Below are positions 1 to 7,989 of a stretch of DNA of 32,044 nucleotides, in pieces. The stretch is from Candidatus Faecousia intestinigallinarum (GTDB lineage Bacteria; Bacillota; Clostridia; Oscillospirales; Oscillospiraceae). The DNA is taken from contig DVKX01000063.1 in NCBI GenBank assembly GCA_018715805.1, forward strand, positions 1 to 32,044, written 5' to 3'. The position numbers and the translations under genes were made by a program. Positions within the stretch are counted from its first letter, which is position 1; every line of letters begins with the position of its first letter. The notes beneath the pieces were generated by a model that was not told where the DNA came from, searched no databases, and was given only the letters and a program-made list of their open reading frames with translations.

Positions 1-25
1 TAAGCGGTTTCGAGACGGGCAGATC

Positions 26-958
26 TTACTTGCCCAGGTTCATCTGCGCAGCGACCTCTTCGGCGAAGTTCTCCTGCTTTTTCTCAATGCCCTCGCCGCG
101 CTCGAAGCGAACAAAGGACTTGACGGTGATCCGACCGCCCAGTTCCTTGGCCACAGCGGCCACATGCTTCTCTACCGAGACGCCCTTTTCCTTCACAAAC
201 TCCATCTGCATCAGGCAGTTTTCCTCATAATACTTGCCGATGCGGCCCATCACCATTTTCTCAATGATGTTCTGGGGCTTGGGACGGTCGGACTTGGCAT
301 TTTCGTTCATGGCCAGAGCCAGCTGAATCTCCTTCTCCTTGTCCAGCGTGGCCTGATCCACGTCCGCCTTGTCACAGAACGCAGGGTTCATGGCAGCTAC
401 CTGCATACACAGATCCTTGCCCAGCTCCGTCACAGCAGCGGCCTCCAGGCCCTCCACCTCCATGTTCACCAGGACGCCAATGCGGCCTGCCATGTGGATA
501 TAGGGAACCGTCACGCCGGTGTCGTACCGGGCAAAGCGGCGGACCTTCAGATTCTCACCGATGACCAGAACCTTCTCGGGAATCATCTCGCCCACGGTCT
601 TGTCGGTGTTGGGATAGGGAGCAGCCAGCAGGGCGTCCAGATCGGCAGGGGCGGACTGTACCACCACGGCGGCCACATCCTTGACAAAGTCCGTAAACTT
701 GTCGGACTGCGCGGCAAAGTCCGTCTCACAGTTGACTTCCACAATGGCGCCCACGCCGTTTTCCACAACGGCGCAGACAGCGCCCTCGGCGGCAATGCGG
801 CCGGACTTCTTCGCAGCGGCAGCCAGGCCCTTCTCCCGGAGCCATTCCACCGCCTTGTCCATATCGCCGTCGGAGGCAGTCAGAGCCTTCTTGCAGTCCA
901 TCATGCCCACGTTGGTCATCTCACGCAATTTCTTTACATCTGCAGCAGTAAATGCCAT
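26..958 (-). CDS. tsf: Translation elongation factor Ts
   Basis: EF-Ts is the guanine-nucleotide exchange factor that regenerates EF-Tu-GTP in the cytoplasm. The 310-residue protein opens with the family's N-terminal module, including the REMTNVGMMDCKKAL stretch and KAVEWLREKG. It then has the core motif EVNCETDFAAQSDKF and the dimerisation region with ALAMNENAKSDRP. An in-frame ATG lies 42 bases further upstream, but the start at 958 is preferred. It has a good AGGAGG about 8 bases before it, and MAFTAADVKKLREMT matches the family's N-terminus. The gene follows rpsB on the same strand, the usual rpsB-tsf order, and the transcript probably starts at the rpsB promoter. Only 25 bases lie downstream of the stop, so the next gene (often pyrH) cannot be seen. 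Confidence 0.97.
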   Translation of the reverse strand: MAFTAADVKKLREMTNVGMMDCKKALTASDGDMDKAVEWLREKGLAAAAKKSGRIAAEGAVCAVVENGVGAIVEVNCETDFAAQSDKFTDFVKDVAAVVVQSAPADLDALLAAPYPNTDKTVGEMIPEKVLVIGENLKVRRFARYDTGVTVPYIHMAGRIGVLVNMEVEGLEAAAVTELGKDLCMQVAAMNPAFCDKADVDQATLDKEKEIQLALAMNENAKSDRPKPQNIIEKMVMGRIGKYYEENCLMQMEFVKEKGVSVEKHVAAVAKELGGRITVKSFVRFERGEGIEKKQENFAEEVAAQMNLGK

Positions 959-1073
959 AGTCAAAATCCTCCTAGTATCGTCTTGGTACCGTATTTTCAA
1001 AAGGGCCGTTGCAGCAAACGGCGGGAGCGGTCCCCTTCGTTCCGCTTGGCAACAGCCCCTTGTCTCAATATGC

Positions 1074-1832
1074 TTACTCGGCGGCAGGGGCCTCGGGAGC
1101 GGCTTCCTCCGCAGCGGCGGCAGGAGCAGCGGGCTCCTCGCTGTAGCTCTCGCCCTGACGGCCCTCCATCACGGCATTGGCCATGGTGACGGCAATGAGG
1201 CGAATGGCGCGAATGGCGTCGTCGTTGCCGGGAATCACGTAATCGATCTCATCGGGATCGCAGTTGGTATCCACAATGGCCACGATGGGAATGTTCAGCT
1301 TCCGAGCTTCCGCGATGGCGTTGCGCTCCTTGCGGGGGTCAACGATAAACAGAGCGGCAGGCAGCTTCTTCATTTCTTTCACACCGCCCAGATATTTCTC
1401 CAGCTTGGCGATCTCAGCCTGGTGCTTGATGACTTCCTTCTTGGGCAGCATCGCGAAGGTGCCGTCGGCTTCCATCTTGCGCAGCTGCGCCAGACGGTCG
1501 ATCCGGGTGCGCATGGTGCGGAAGTTGGTGAGCATACCGCCCAGCCAACGGGCGTTCACATAGTACCCGCCGCAGCGCTCGGACTCTTCCTTGATGGCGT
1601 CCTGCGCCTGCTTCTTGGTGCCCACAAAGAGCACATGGCCGCCGTTGGCGGAGAGGTCGCGGACGAAGTTATACGCTTCCTCCAGCTTTTTCACAGTCTT
1701 CTGCAGGTCGATGATGTAGATCCCGTTGCGCTCGGTGTAGATGTAGGGAGCCATCTTGGGGTTCCAGCGGCGGGTCTGGTGGCCGAAATGTACGCCGGCC
1801 TCCAGCAATTGCTTCATAGAAATTACGGACAT
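1074..1832 (-). CDS. rpsB: 30S ribosomal protein S2
   Basis: S2 is a structural protein of the small ribosomal subunit. The 252-residue product shows the family's opening [20 protein letters not shown], the segment IYIIDLQKT, the [12 protein letters not shown] motif, [10 protein letters not shown], and near the end [20 protein letters not shown]. The last roughly 25 residues are an Ala/Glu-rich low-complexity tail, common in clostridial S2. The start at 1832 is chosen over an in-frame ATG 39 bases upstream. It has AAGGAG at good spacing and gives the standard S2 N-terminus. tsf follows 115 bases downstream on the same strand. A strong sigma-A-like promoter lies about 130 bases upstream. Confidence 0.97.
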   Translation of the reverse strand: MSVISMKQLLEAGVHFGHQTRRWNPKMAPYIYTERNGIYIIDLQKTVKKLEEAYNFVRDLSANGGHVLFVGTKKQAQDAIKEESERCGGYYVNARWLGGMLTNFRTMRTRIDRLAQLRKMEADGTFAMLPKKEVIKHQAEIAKLEKYLGGVKEMKKLPAALFIVDPRKERNAIAEARKLNIPIVAIVDTNCDPDEIDYVIPGNDDAIRAIRLIAVTMANAVMEGRQGESYSEEPAAPAAAAEEAAPEAPAAE

Positions 1833-1964
1833 TGTTACTTTCTCCTTTTGTTGTTCCTCCACCCCGATCAACCCGGCGGCTCATCCGAAAATACGGACAC
1901 GGAGCGCGCCAGTCCCCGGGTGTGTGGCGTTCTGAAATGTCATGGGCAAAATCCATGCCGATAC

Positions 1965-1993
1965 ATTATAGCGGAAAGTTTTCCGCATTGCAA
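1965..1993 (-). promoter_or_regulatory. rpsB-tsf promoter with palindromic spacer
   Basis: Read on the minus strand, TTGCAA (-35) and a perfect TATAAT (-10) are separated by 17 bases. The leader to the rpsB ATG is about 125 bases. The spacer carries an almost exact palindrome, GCGGAAA-AC-TTTCCGC, at 1971-1986, ending next to the -10 box. Such a placement would suit an operator, but no regulator can be named. The promoter is seen in the sequence. A regulatory role for the palindrome is inferred. Confidence 0.8.
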
Positions 1994-2030
1994 GTATTTT
2001 TTCCAAAATTTTTCCAAAATATTCCACGCG

Positions 2031-2324
2031 TCACGGCTTCTGGCAAAACGGCCATTCCCGCTTCAGCCGGGGTACCCGACACTTGTCCGGCTGGATGTCC
2101 ACCAGCACAATATCCGGGCCAATCCGGCAGATCTTGCACCAGGGGATCAGAAAATCATCCTCCCGCCCCGCCAGCCCCAGAAGCCGGCAGGGGCCGGGCA
2201 CCACGATGGCGGTAATCTTCCCCTCCGGCAGTTCCACCAGCACATCCACCACGTAGCCCAGCCGCTGCCCCGTACCGACGCAGATAACCTCCTTGCAGTG
2301 CAGATCTGTAAAGCGAACCGACAT
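2031..2324 (-). CDS. ymxH: YlmC/YmxH family PRC-barrel sporulation protein
   Basis: This small 97-residue protein matches the YlmC/YmxH family, a single PRC-barrel-like domain found in spore formers and often encoded beside sigma-G or other sporulation genes. It begins with the typical RFTDLHCKEVI segment, followed by GQRLGYVVDV and the hydrophobic KITAIVVPGP. The central GREDDFLIPWCKICRIGPDIVLV corresponds to the barrel's end. Its molecular role is not established. The gene starts 60 bases after the sigG stop on the same strand and has a GGAGGGC ribosome binding site, so co-transcription with sigG is likely. It ends about 40 bases before the rpsB -35 box with no visible terminator, so read-through into rpsB is possible. 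Confidence 0.85.
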   Translation of the reverse strand: MSVRFTDLHCKEVICVGTGQRLGYVVDVLVELPEGKITAIVVPGPCRLLGLAGREDDFLIPWCKICRIGPDIVLVDIQPDKCRVPRLKREWPFCQKP

Positions 2325-2384
2325 AGCCCTGCCCTCCCATACGGATTTTGTTTCAGACTATGCCGCTTCCCCGTCGGATATGCC

Positions 2385-3164
2385 CTAATTCACCATGACG
2401 CTCTTACGCATAGCGCCGATGGCGCCTTTTTCCAGCCGGGAGACCTGCGCCTGGGAAATGCCCACCAGGTTGGCTACCTCCATCTGGGTCTTCCCGTCGT
2501 AGAACCGCAGGGACAATATCTGTTTTTCCCGTTCTCCCAGGTTCTGGAAGGCTTCTTTCAAGGCGATGTGTTCCATCCAGGCCTCGTCGGTGTTTTTGGT
2601 ATCCCGCACCTGATCCATCACCGTAAGGGGGTCGCCCCCGTCGGAATACACCGGGTCATATAGGCTCACCGGAGCGCACACCGCGTCCAGAGCCTGTCCC
2701 ACCTCCTCCGGGCTAAGCCCCGCTTCCTTGGCCAGCTCCTCCAGGGTAGGCTCCCGATCCAGCCTGCCCAGAAGCTGCTCCTTGCACTGAAGCACCCGGT
2801 AGGCTGTGTCCCGCAGGGAGCGGGATACCCGGATGGCGCTGTTGTCCCGGAGATAACGGCGCACCTCGCCGGCGATCATTGGCACGCCATAGGTGGAAAA
2901 ACGCACCTGCTTGCCCGGGTCAAAATTGGAGATGGCCTTGATTAGGCCGATGCATCCCACCTGAAACAGATCGTCGGGGCTTTCGCCCCGCTTATCGAAA
3001 CGCTGGATCACCGACAGCACCAGCCGCAGATTTCCCTCGATCAGCTGTTCCCGCGCCTGTTCGTCCCCCGCCTTCGCCCGCAGCAGCAATGCGTCCATTT
3101 CTTTCTGCCCAAGCACCTTCAGCCTGGCTGTGTTCACGCCGCAGATCTCTACCTTTCCCTGCAT
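2385..3164 (-). CDS. sigG: RNA polymerase sporulation sigma factor SigG
   Basis: Sigma-G directs late forespore transcription. The 259-residue protein carries the diagnostic N-terminus KVEICGVNTARLKVL. Region 2 follows, with NLRLVLSVIQRF, DDLFQVGCIGLIKAI, FSTYGVPMIAGEVRRYLRDN and IRVSRSLRDTAY. Region 3 includes YDPVYSDGGDPLTVMDQ. Region 4 has the helix-turn-helix GKTQMEVANLVGISQAQVSRLE. It matches the Bacillus subtilis SigG pattern almost throughout and has full length. Two in-frame ATGs lie at 3170 and 3164. AGGAGG directly abuts the first, so the second, six bases away, is the better start. The usual partners spoIIGA and sigE are absent here. Upstream lies a repeated GC-rich element that may hold forespore-type promoters. 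Confidence 0.95.
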   Translation of the reverse strand: MQGKVEICGVNTARLKVLGQKEMDALLLRAKAGDEQAREQLIEGNLRLVLSVIQRFDKRGESPDDLFQVGCIGLIKAISNFDPGKQVRFSTYGVPMIAGEVRRYLRDNSAIRVSRSLRDTAYRVLQCKEQLLGRLDREPTLEELAKEAGLSPEEVGQALDAVCAPVSLYDPVYSDGGDPLTVMDQVRDTKNTDEAWMEHIALKEAFQNLGEREKQILSLRFYDGKTQMEVANLVGISQAQVSRLEKGAIGAMRKSVMVN

Positions 3165-3195
3165 GCCCATCCTCCTTGCAAACGCGCTACAAGCA

Positions 3196-3223
3196 GTATT
3201 TCCCGGCGGCGGGAAAACATACC
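3196..3223 (-). promoter_or_regulatory. Repeated GC-rich element, copy 1 (possible forespore promoter)
   Basis: On the minus strand this reads GGTAT, five bases, then CCCGCCGCCGGG, then AAATAC. A second copy lies at 3341-3367. The GGTAT box resembles a SigF/SigG-type -35 element, and the GGGAAATAC part loosely resembles their -10 element. The fit is imperfect. It lies about 30 bases upstream of the sigG start. The repeat is seen directly; the promoter role is inferred from its position and from the known SigF/SigG control of sigG in Bacillus. Confidence 0.4.
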
Positions 3224-3340
3224 AGAGCACGCTTTGTAGGTTTTTCACAAAAATTTCATCCCCGCGCCGGGAGGCCGCGTCCGAAAGCTGTGCACTTTTT
3301 GGAAATTGCCAACTTTTTCGCCAAACTTTCCCGAAAGCGC

Positions 3341-3367
3341 TTTCCCCGGCGGCGGGTACATAATACC
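3341..3367 (-). promoter_or_regulatory. Repeated GC-rich element, copy 2
   Basis: This is the second copy of the element at 3196-3223. On the minus strand it reads GGTAT, six bases, CCCGCCGCCGGG, then GAAAGC. The 12-base core is identical in both copies, and the cores start 143 bases apart. Its match to a forespore -10 element is poorer than that of copy 1. It could be a second promoter, a regulator site, or a chance duplication. Confidence 0.35.
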
Positions 3368-3422
3368 AAAGCCTTCTTTCCGGCGCGAGATTTTTCCGCT
3401 CTTCGAAAACCACTGTTAATTG

Positions 3423-3520
3423 TTTATCCGCAAAGCCCTCCCCAAGGGAATTTCTGTGTAAAACCAAGAGTTATCCACATTCTCCACAGGTTTTTCCACA
3501 GACGCCCGCCCCTGTGAAAA
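3423..3520 (+). promoter_or_regulatory. Cluster of DnaA-box-like nonamers
   Basis: A perfect DnaA box TTATCCACA lies at 3471-3479. It is followed directly by TTCTCCACA (3480-3488) and, three bases later, TTTTCCACA (3492-3500). A further near match TTATCCGCA is at 3423-3431, and an inverted TTTTCACAG is at 3512-3520. AT-rich sequence follows from about 3540. No dnaA or dnaN gene is nearby, so this is more likely a DnaA-titrating or DnaA-regulatory site than the main origin. The nonamers are seen directly; DnaA binding is inferred. Confidence 0.5.
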
Positions 3521-3687
3521 AGCTTCCGGAAGTTTCTCCTTGGTTTACATAATTTTATTCGGCGCATTCCGACATTTTTCCCACTTTTCCGACTGACAAA
3601 ATTCTGACAGTAGCCGCCCATCGCCGCGAAAAAAAGTACTTGACAGGATTTCACCCGGCAAAGGAATAAATTTTTTTGAAAAAGGGA

Positions 3688-3716
3688 TTGATTTTGCGGC
3701 AAAACCACGCTATAAT
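3688..3716 (+). promoter_or_regulatory. rpsT promoter
   Basis: TTGATT (-35) and a perfect TATAAT (-10) are separated by exactly 17 bases, 42 bases before the rpsT start codon. A consensus TTGACA at 3640-3645 lies further upstream, but its best -10 partner (GAATAA after 18 bases) is poor. The listed pair is therefore preferred. Confidence 0.75.
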
Positions 3717-3757
3717 GAAAAACTGCTGAAGCAAAGCTATAAATAGGAGGTGGGATC

Positions 3758-4021
3758 ATGCCCAACATCAAGTCCGCCAAGAAGCGCGTCGAGCTGTCTA
3801 AGGTTGCTTACGAGAAGAACAAGGCCGAGAAAACCGCTATGAAGACGACCCTGAAGAAGTTTGAAGCCGCTGTGGCCGGCGGTGACCGCGCGGTTGCCGA
3901 GAGCGCCTACAAGCAGGCTGTGAAGGTTGTCGACCAGGCTGTTATTAAGGGACTTCTGCACAAGAACAATGCCGCCCGGAAAAAGAGCAGCATGACTCTG
4001 AAGCTGAACAAGCTGGCCTGA
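3758..4021 (+). CDS. rpsT: 30S ribosomal protein S20
   Basis: S20 binds 16S rRNA and is needed for early small-subunit assembly. The 87-residue, lysine-rich protein begins MPNIKSAKKRVELSK, the signature S20 N-terminus. It ends with the typical LLHKNNAARKKSSMTLKLNKL segment that packs against the rRNA. Length is normal. AGGAGG lies seven bases before the ATG. The gene is a single-gene unit: its own promoter lies just upstream and an intrinsic terminator follows the stop within 50 bases. It is divergent from sigG. Confidence 0.97.
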   Translation: MPNIKSAKKRVELSKVAYEKNKAEKTAMKTTLKKFEAAVAGGDRAVAESAYKQAVKVVDQAVIKGLLHKNNAARKKSSMTLKLNKLA

Positions 4022-4036
4022 ATTCTCTGAAAATAT

Positions 4037-4068
4037 CTCCTTCCGACCTTTCTCGGAGGGAGTTTTTT
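4037..4068 (+). terminator. Intrinsic terminator after rpsT
   Basis: CTCCTTCCGA pairs with TCGGAGGGAG (one G-T wobble) across a short loop, followed by six Ts at 4063-4068. It separates rpsT from recG. Confidence 0.85.
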
Positions 4069-4107
4069 CATACCTATCCCCACGGAACCGAAAGGAGGCT
4101 GCCAAAC

Positions 4108-6144
4108 ATGGCGCGTTTATCAGATCCCATCACCATTCTCAAGGGCGTCGGCACGGCAAAAGCCAAGCTCTTCGCCCAGCTTCAGATCTATACGCTGCAA
4201 GACCTGATCTGCCACTTCCCCCGGGGCTATGAGGATCGGACAAAGCTGGTGACCATCGACAAACTGGAGCCGGACAAGCCCGCTTGTTTTCGCGCCATGG
4301 TAATGAACGCTCCACGCACCGCCCACATTCGCACGGGTCTGGACATCACCAAAGTGCGGGTGGCGGATGCCACCGCCCGGCTGGATCTGACTTTCTTCAA
4401 TCAAAAATTCACTGCCGAGCAATTACAGTACGGGCAGGAATATGTTTTTTACGGCGCCGTCCGGGGGGATTTTATCGGCTATAATATGCCCTCGCCGGTG
4501 TTTGAAGCCCTGGACGCGCCTCCGGTATCCACCCGGCGGATCTTGCCCATTTACCCGCTGACTGCAGGGATTTCCAACGCCGCCATGCTCCGCGCCGTAC
4601 AGCAGGCGCTGGCGGTATGCGACCCCCCGGAGGAGGTGCTGCCGGAAGAAGTGCGCCGGGAATACGGCATCCTGCCGGCGGAGCGCGCCTACCATGCCAT
4701 TCACGCCCCCAATTCTTTGGAGGAAGCGGCGCTGGCCAAGCGGCGGATGATCTTTGAGGAGTTTTTTGTATTCTCCGCCGGGCTGGCTCGGATGCGCGCC
4801 AGCCGGCAGCAAACGCGGGTTCTCCCCTACACAGCCTGCAACTGCACCCCTTTCTTGACCGCCTTACCGTTCGCCCTGACCAATGCCCAAACCCGAGCCA
4901 TCCAAGACATCCAGCGGGACTTTTCCATGGGGATCCCTATGAACCGTCTGGTGCAGGGGGACGTGGGCAGCGGCAAGACCATGGTAGCTGCCGCCGCAGC
5001 CTATCTCACCGCCCAAAACGGCGGACAGGCCGCTCTCATGGCGCCCACAGAAATTTTGGCCGAGCAGCACTACGCCACTCTGGAAAAGATTCTCTCCCCC
5101 CTGGGGCTTTCGGTATGCCTGCTTACCGGCTCTCTGACCCCCAAGCAGAAGCAGGCCGTTCGGGAGGAGATCGCCCACGGCCGCGCGCAGCTGGTGGTGG
5201 GTACCCACGCTCTGCTGACAGGGGACACCACGTTTGATCATCTGCGCCTGGTAATTACCGACGAGCAGCACCGCTTCGGCGTCGCCCAGCGCTCCGCCTT
5301 GGGCGCCAAGGGAGAAAACGCCCACCTGCTGGTCATGTCCGCCACGCCCATTCCCAGAACGCTGGCGCTGCTGATGTACGGCGATCTGGACGTATCCATT
5401 TTGGACGAACTGCCCCCAGGCCGCCAGAAAGTGGACACCTTCCTGGTGGGGGAAGCCTACCGTCCCCGGATCAATGCGTTCCTGCGCAGGCAGGTGCAGG
5501 AGGGACACCAGTGCTATGTAGTATGCCCCGCCGTGGAGGAAAACCAGGAGCTGGGGCTGAAAGCCGCCGAGACCTGGGCGGAAACATTGCAGAAAACCGT
5601 ATTTCCCGACCTGCGGGTGCTGCTGCTCCATGGCCAGATGAAGGGGCGGGAAAAGGAAGCGGTCATGGCTCGCTTCTCCCGGGGAGAAGGGGACATCCTG
5701 GTGGCCACCACCGTCATTGAGGTAGGCGTGGACGTACCCAACGCCACGCTGATGGTTATTGAAGACGCGGATCGATTCGGCCTGAGCCAGCTTCATCAGC
5801 TCCGTGGCCGGGTTGGCCGGGGCAGCGCCAAAAGCTATTGCATCCTCACCACCCACAACCACAGTCCCCAGACATTGGAGCGGCTGAAGGCTCTGTGCCA
5901 AACCAACGACGGCTTCCGCATTGCCCAGGAGGATCTGCGCCTACGGGGTCCAGGGGACTTCTTCGGTTCCCGGCAGTCCGGCCTGCCGGTATTCCGCTGC
6001 GCAGACGTAACCTGCGATTTGGAAACGCTGCAGCAGGCGCAGCAGGCCTCAGCCCGCTGCCGCGCCGGAGATACTCCCGAGAGCGCCGCCCTGCGCGCCC
6101 GCATCGACGAGCTGTTTGCCCGCCGGGAGGCCGGCAGAAACTGA
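4108..6144 (+). CDS. recG: ATP-dependent DNA helicase RecG
   Basis: RecG is a monomeric superfamily-2 helicase that remodels stalled forks and branched DNA such as Holliday junctions. The 678 residues are the full family length. The N-terminal wedge/OB region (about 1-240) includes LKGVGTAKAKLF and the HFPRGYEDR motif. The helicase core follows with Walker A GDVGSGKT (284-291), DEQH box ITDEQHRFGVAQR (385-388), motif III SATPIPRTLAL, DELPPGR, and motif VI QLRGRVGRG. The C-terminal GPGDFFGSRQSGLP signature is present. AAGGAGG precedes the ATG. recG follows the rpsT terminator; no strong promoter is obvious in the 40 bases between. In Bacillus recG lies close to the fakA/yloU group, and the same genes are near here. 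Confidence 0.97.
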   Translation: MARLSDPITILKGVGTAKAKLFAQLQIYTLQDLICHFPRGYEDRTKLVTIDKLEPDKPACFRAMVMNAPRTAHIRTGLDITKVRVADATARLDLTFFNQKFTAEQLQYGQEYVFYGAVRGDFIGYNMPSPVFEALDAPPVSTRRILPIYPLTAGISNAAMLRAVQQALAVCDPPEEVLPEEVRREYGILPAERAYHAIHAPNSLEEAALAKRRMIFEEFFVFSAGLARMRASRQQTRVLPYTACNCTPFLTALPFALTNAQTRAIQDIQRDFSMGIPMNRLVQGDVGSGKTMVAAAAAYLTAQNGGQAALMAPTEILAEQHYATLEKILSPLGLSVCLLTGSLTPKQKQAVREEIAHGRAQLVVGTHALLTGDTTFDHLRLVITDEQHRFGVAQRSALGAKGENAHLLVMSATPIPRTLALLMYGDLDVSILDELPPGRQKVDTFLVGEAYRPRINAFLRRQVQEGHQCYVVCPAVEENQELGLKAAETWAETLQKTVFPDLRVLLLHGQMKGREKEAVMARFSRGEGDILVATTVIEVGVDVPNATLMVIEDADRFGLSQLHQLRGRVGRGSAKSYCILTTHNHSPQTLERLKALCQTNDGFRIAQEDLRLRGPGDFFGSRQSGLPVFRCADVTCDLETLQQAQQASARCRAGDTPESAALRARIDELFARREAGRN

Positions 6145-6193
6145 CCTTTTCCCTCCAAAAGCGAAAAAGACGGATTTTTGCTGTTTTTTGTCT

Positions 6194-6244
6194 AAACCGG
6201 GGTTTTTCAGGTATATTTCCCCCCTGAAAATGCCCCGGTTTTTT
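6194..6244 (+). terminator. Intrinsic terminator after recG
   Basis: AACCGGGG (6195-6202) pairs with CCCCGGTT (6233-6240). A further inner pairing, TTTTCAGG with CCTGAAAA, extends the stem. A run of Ts ends at 6244. Confidence 0.85.
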
Positions 6245-6293
6245 CTGTTCGGCAGGCAAGTTTCTGATTTCAGGGAAAATTTTCAAAAACGGG

Positions 6294-6322
6294 TTGTATC
6301 TTTTGGGAAAATGCTGTAAAAT
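6294..6322 (+). promoter_or_regulatory. gpmI promoter
   Basis: TTGTAT (-35) and TAAAAT (-10) are separated by exactly 17 bases. They lie about 60 bases upstream of the gpmI start and just after the recG terminator, which supports a new transcription unit. Confidence 0.7.
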
Positions 6323-6384
6323 AGTAGAACCTATGGACTACAAATACGCTACGCTGCCCCGGCAGCAAATGGAGGAATAGCAAT

Positions 6385-7947
6385 ATGGAAAAACCGATCG
6401 TACTGGTCATTATGGACGGCGTGGGCAAGGGCGACCAGGGTCCCGGCGATGCAGTGAAGCAGGCCAACACCCCTACCCTGGATAAGCTGCTGGCCACCTG
6501 CCCCCACACCTATCTGAAGGCTCACGGCACCGCCGTTGGCCTGCCCTCCGACGAGGACATGGGCAACAGTGAAGTGGGGCACAACGCCTTGGGCTGCGGA
6601 CAGGTATATTCTCAAGGGGCGAAGCTGGTGGGCGAATCCATCGAGAACGGCGCGCTGTTTCAGTCCGCCACCTGGCTGGATCTCATCGATAACGCCAAGG
6701 CCGGCCATGCGCTGCATTTCCTGGGTCTGCTCTCCGACGGCAACGTTCATTCCAATATCAGCCATCTGATCGCCCTGCTGAAGGCCGCCAAGGCCGCCGG
6801 GGTAAAGAAAGCTTACTGCCACATCCTGCTGGACGGCCGGGACGTGCCCGCCACCTCCGCCCTGGAGTATGTAGGACAGCTGGAGGATGTGCTGACCGCT
6901 CTGCGGGAGCCGGGCTATGATTACGCCATCGCCTCCGGCGGCGGCCGTATGCAGGTAACTATGGATCGTTACGAGGCCAACTGGGCCATGGTGGAAACCG
7001 GCTGGCGCACCCATGTACAGGGGCAGGGACGCACTTTCGCTTCTGCAGCGGAGGCCATCGAGACTTACCGCGCCGAACTGGGCTGTATCGATCAGGATCT
7101 CCCTCCCTTCGTGGTGGCTCGCAACGGCGCGCCTGTGGCCAAGATCGCCAACGGCGACAGCGTGATTCTCTTTAACTTCCGGGGCGACCGCGCTCAGGAG
7201 ATCTCCCTGGCCTTTGATCGGAAGGATTTCGACAAATTTGACCGGGGCGATTACACCGGCGTGAAGTTTGCCGGTATGCTGCAGTATGACGGCGACCTGA
7301 ACATTCCGGAGCATTATCTGGTGCAGCCCCCCGTCATCACCAATACCCTGACAGAAGTTCTCTGCGCTGCGGGTATCCACGAATACGCTCTGTCCGAGAC
7401 CCAGAAATACGGCCATGTGACCTACTTCTGGAACGGCAACCGCTCCGGCAAGGTCTGCGAAGATCTGGAGGTATACGAGGAGATCCCCTCGGATGTGGTG
7501 CCTTTCGAGCAGGCGCCTGCCATGAAGTCCAAGGAGATCACCGAGCATATGGTGGCCGCCATGGCCTCGGGAAAATTCCAGTTCCTGCGCTGCAATTACC
7601 CCAACGGCGATATGGTGGGGCATACCGGCGTAATGGAAGCCGTAGTCTACGCCATGGAGTGCGTGGACAAGGGACTGGCCGCCATTCTGGAAGCCGCCGA
7701 CAAGTACGGCTACCGGGTGCTGATCACCGCCGACCACGGCAACGCCGACCAGATGACCGAAACCAAAAAGGGTAAGACTTCTGTGCGCACCGCCCACTCC
7801 CTGAACCCGGTTCCCTTTATCATCTATGACACGGAAAAGACCTGGGAGATCCTCCCCGGCGCGTACGGTCTGGCCAATGTGGCGCCCACCGTGGTAAAGA
7901 TGCTGGGTCTCACCGCTCCCGACTGCTGGGAAAAGAGCATGGTGTAA
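6385..7947 (+). CDS. gpmI: 2,3-bisphosphoglycerate-independent phosphoglycerate mutase
   Basis: This cytoplasmic, manganese-dependent alkaline-phosphatase-superfamily enzyme interconverts 3- and 2-phosphoglycerate in glycolysis and gluconeogenesis. The 520-residue protein starts with the metal-binding VLVIMDGVG. It has the phosphoserine nucleophile in DMGNSEVGHN (Ser62), the substrate-binding HILLDGRDVPA, the VILFNFRGDRAQ segment, and the C-terminal metal motif ITADHGNADQM. Length matches the family (about 510). GGAGG precedes the ATG. It has its own promoter and is not beside gap, pgk or tpi as in many Firmicutes. The next gene starts 42 bases downstream and has its own AGGAGG, so co-transcription with yloU and fakA homologues is plausible. 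Confidence 0.97.
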   Translation: MEKPIVLVIMDGVGKGDQGPGDAVKQANTPTLDKLLATCPHTYLKAHGTAVGLPSDEDMGNSEVGHNALGCGQVYSQGAKLVGESIENGALFQSATWLDLIDNAKAGHALHFLGLLSDGNVHSNISHLIALLKAAKAAGVKKAYCHILLDGRDVPATSALEYVGQLEDVLTALREPGYDYAIASGGGRMQVTMDRYEANWAMVETGWRTHVQGQGRTFASAAEAIETYRAELGCIDQDLPPFVVARNGAPVAKIANGDSVILFNFRGDRAQEISLAFDRKDFDKFDRGDYTGVKFAGMLQYDGDLNIPEHYLVQPPVITNTLTEVLCAAGIHEYALSETQKYGHVTYFWNGNRSGKVCEDLEVYEEIPSDVVPFEQAPAMKSKEITEHMVAAMASGKFQFLRCNYPNGDMVGHTGVMEAVVYAMECVDKGLAAILEAADKYGYRVLITADHGNADQMTETKKGKTSVRTAHSLNPVPFIIYDTEKTWEILPGAYGLANVAPTVVKMLGLTAPDCWEKSMV

Positions 7948-7989
7948 CAGCCTGCGCCATTTCAAAATCCATTCAGGAGGTAATGATCT

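Noticed and set aside
3640-3668. Second rpsT promoter from the consensus TTGACA at 3640
   Set aside because: The -35 is perfect but no acceptable -10 lies 16-18 bases downstream.
3540-3757. Main chromosomal origin next to the DnaA-box cluster
   Set aside because: No dnaA, dnaN, rpmH or other origin genes are present, and the boxes are few. A remote DnaA site is more plausible.
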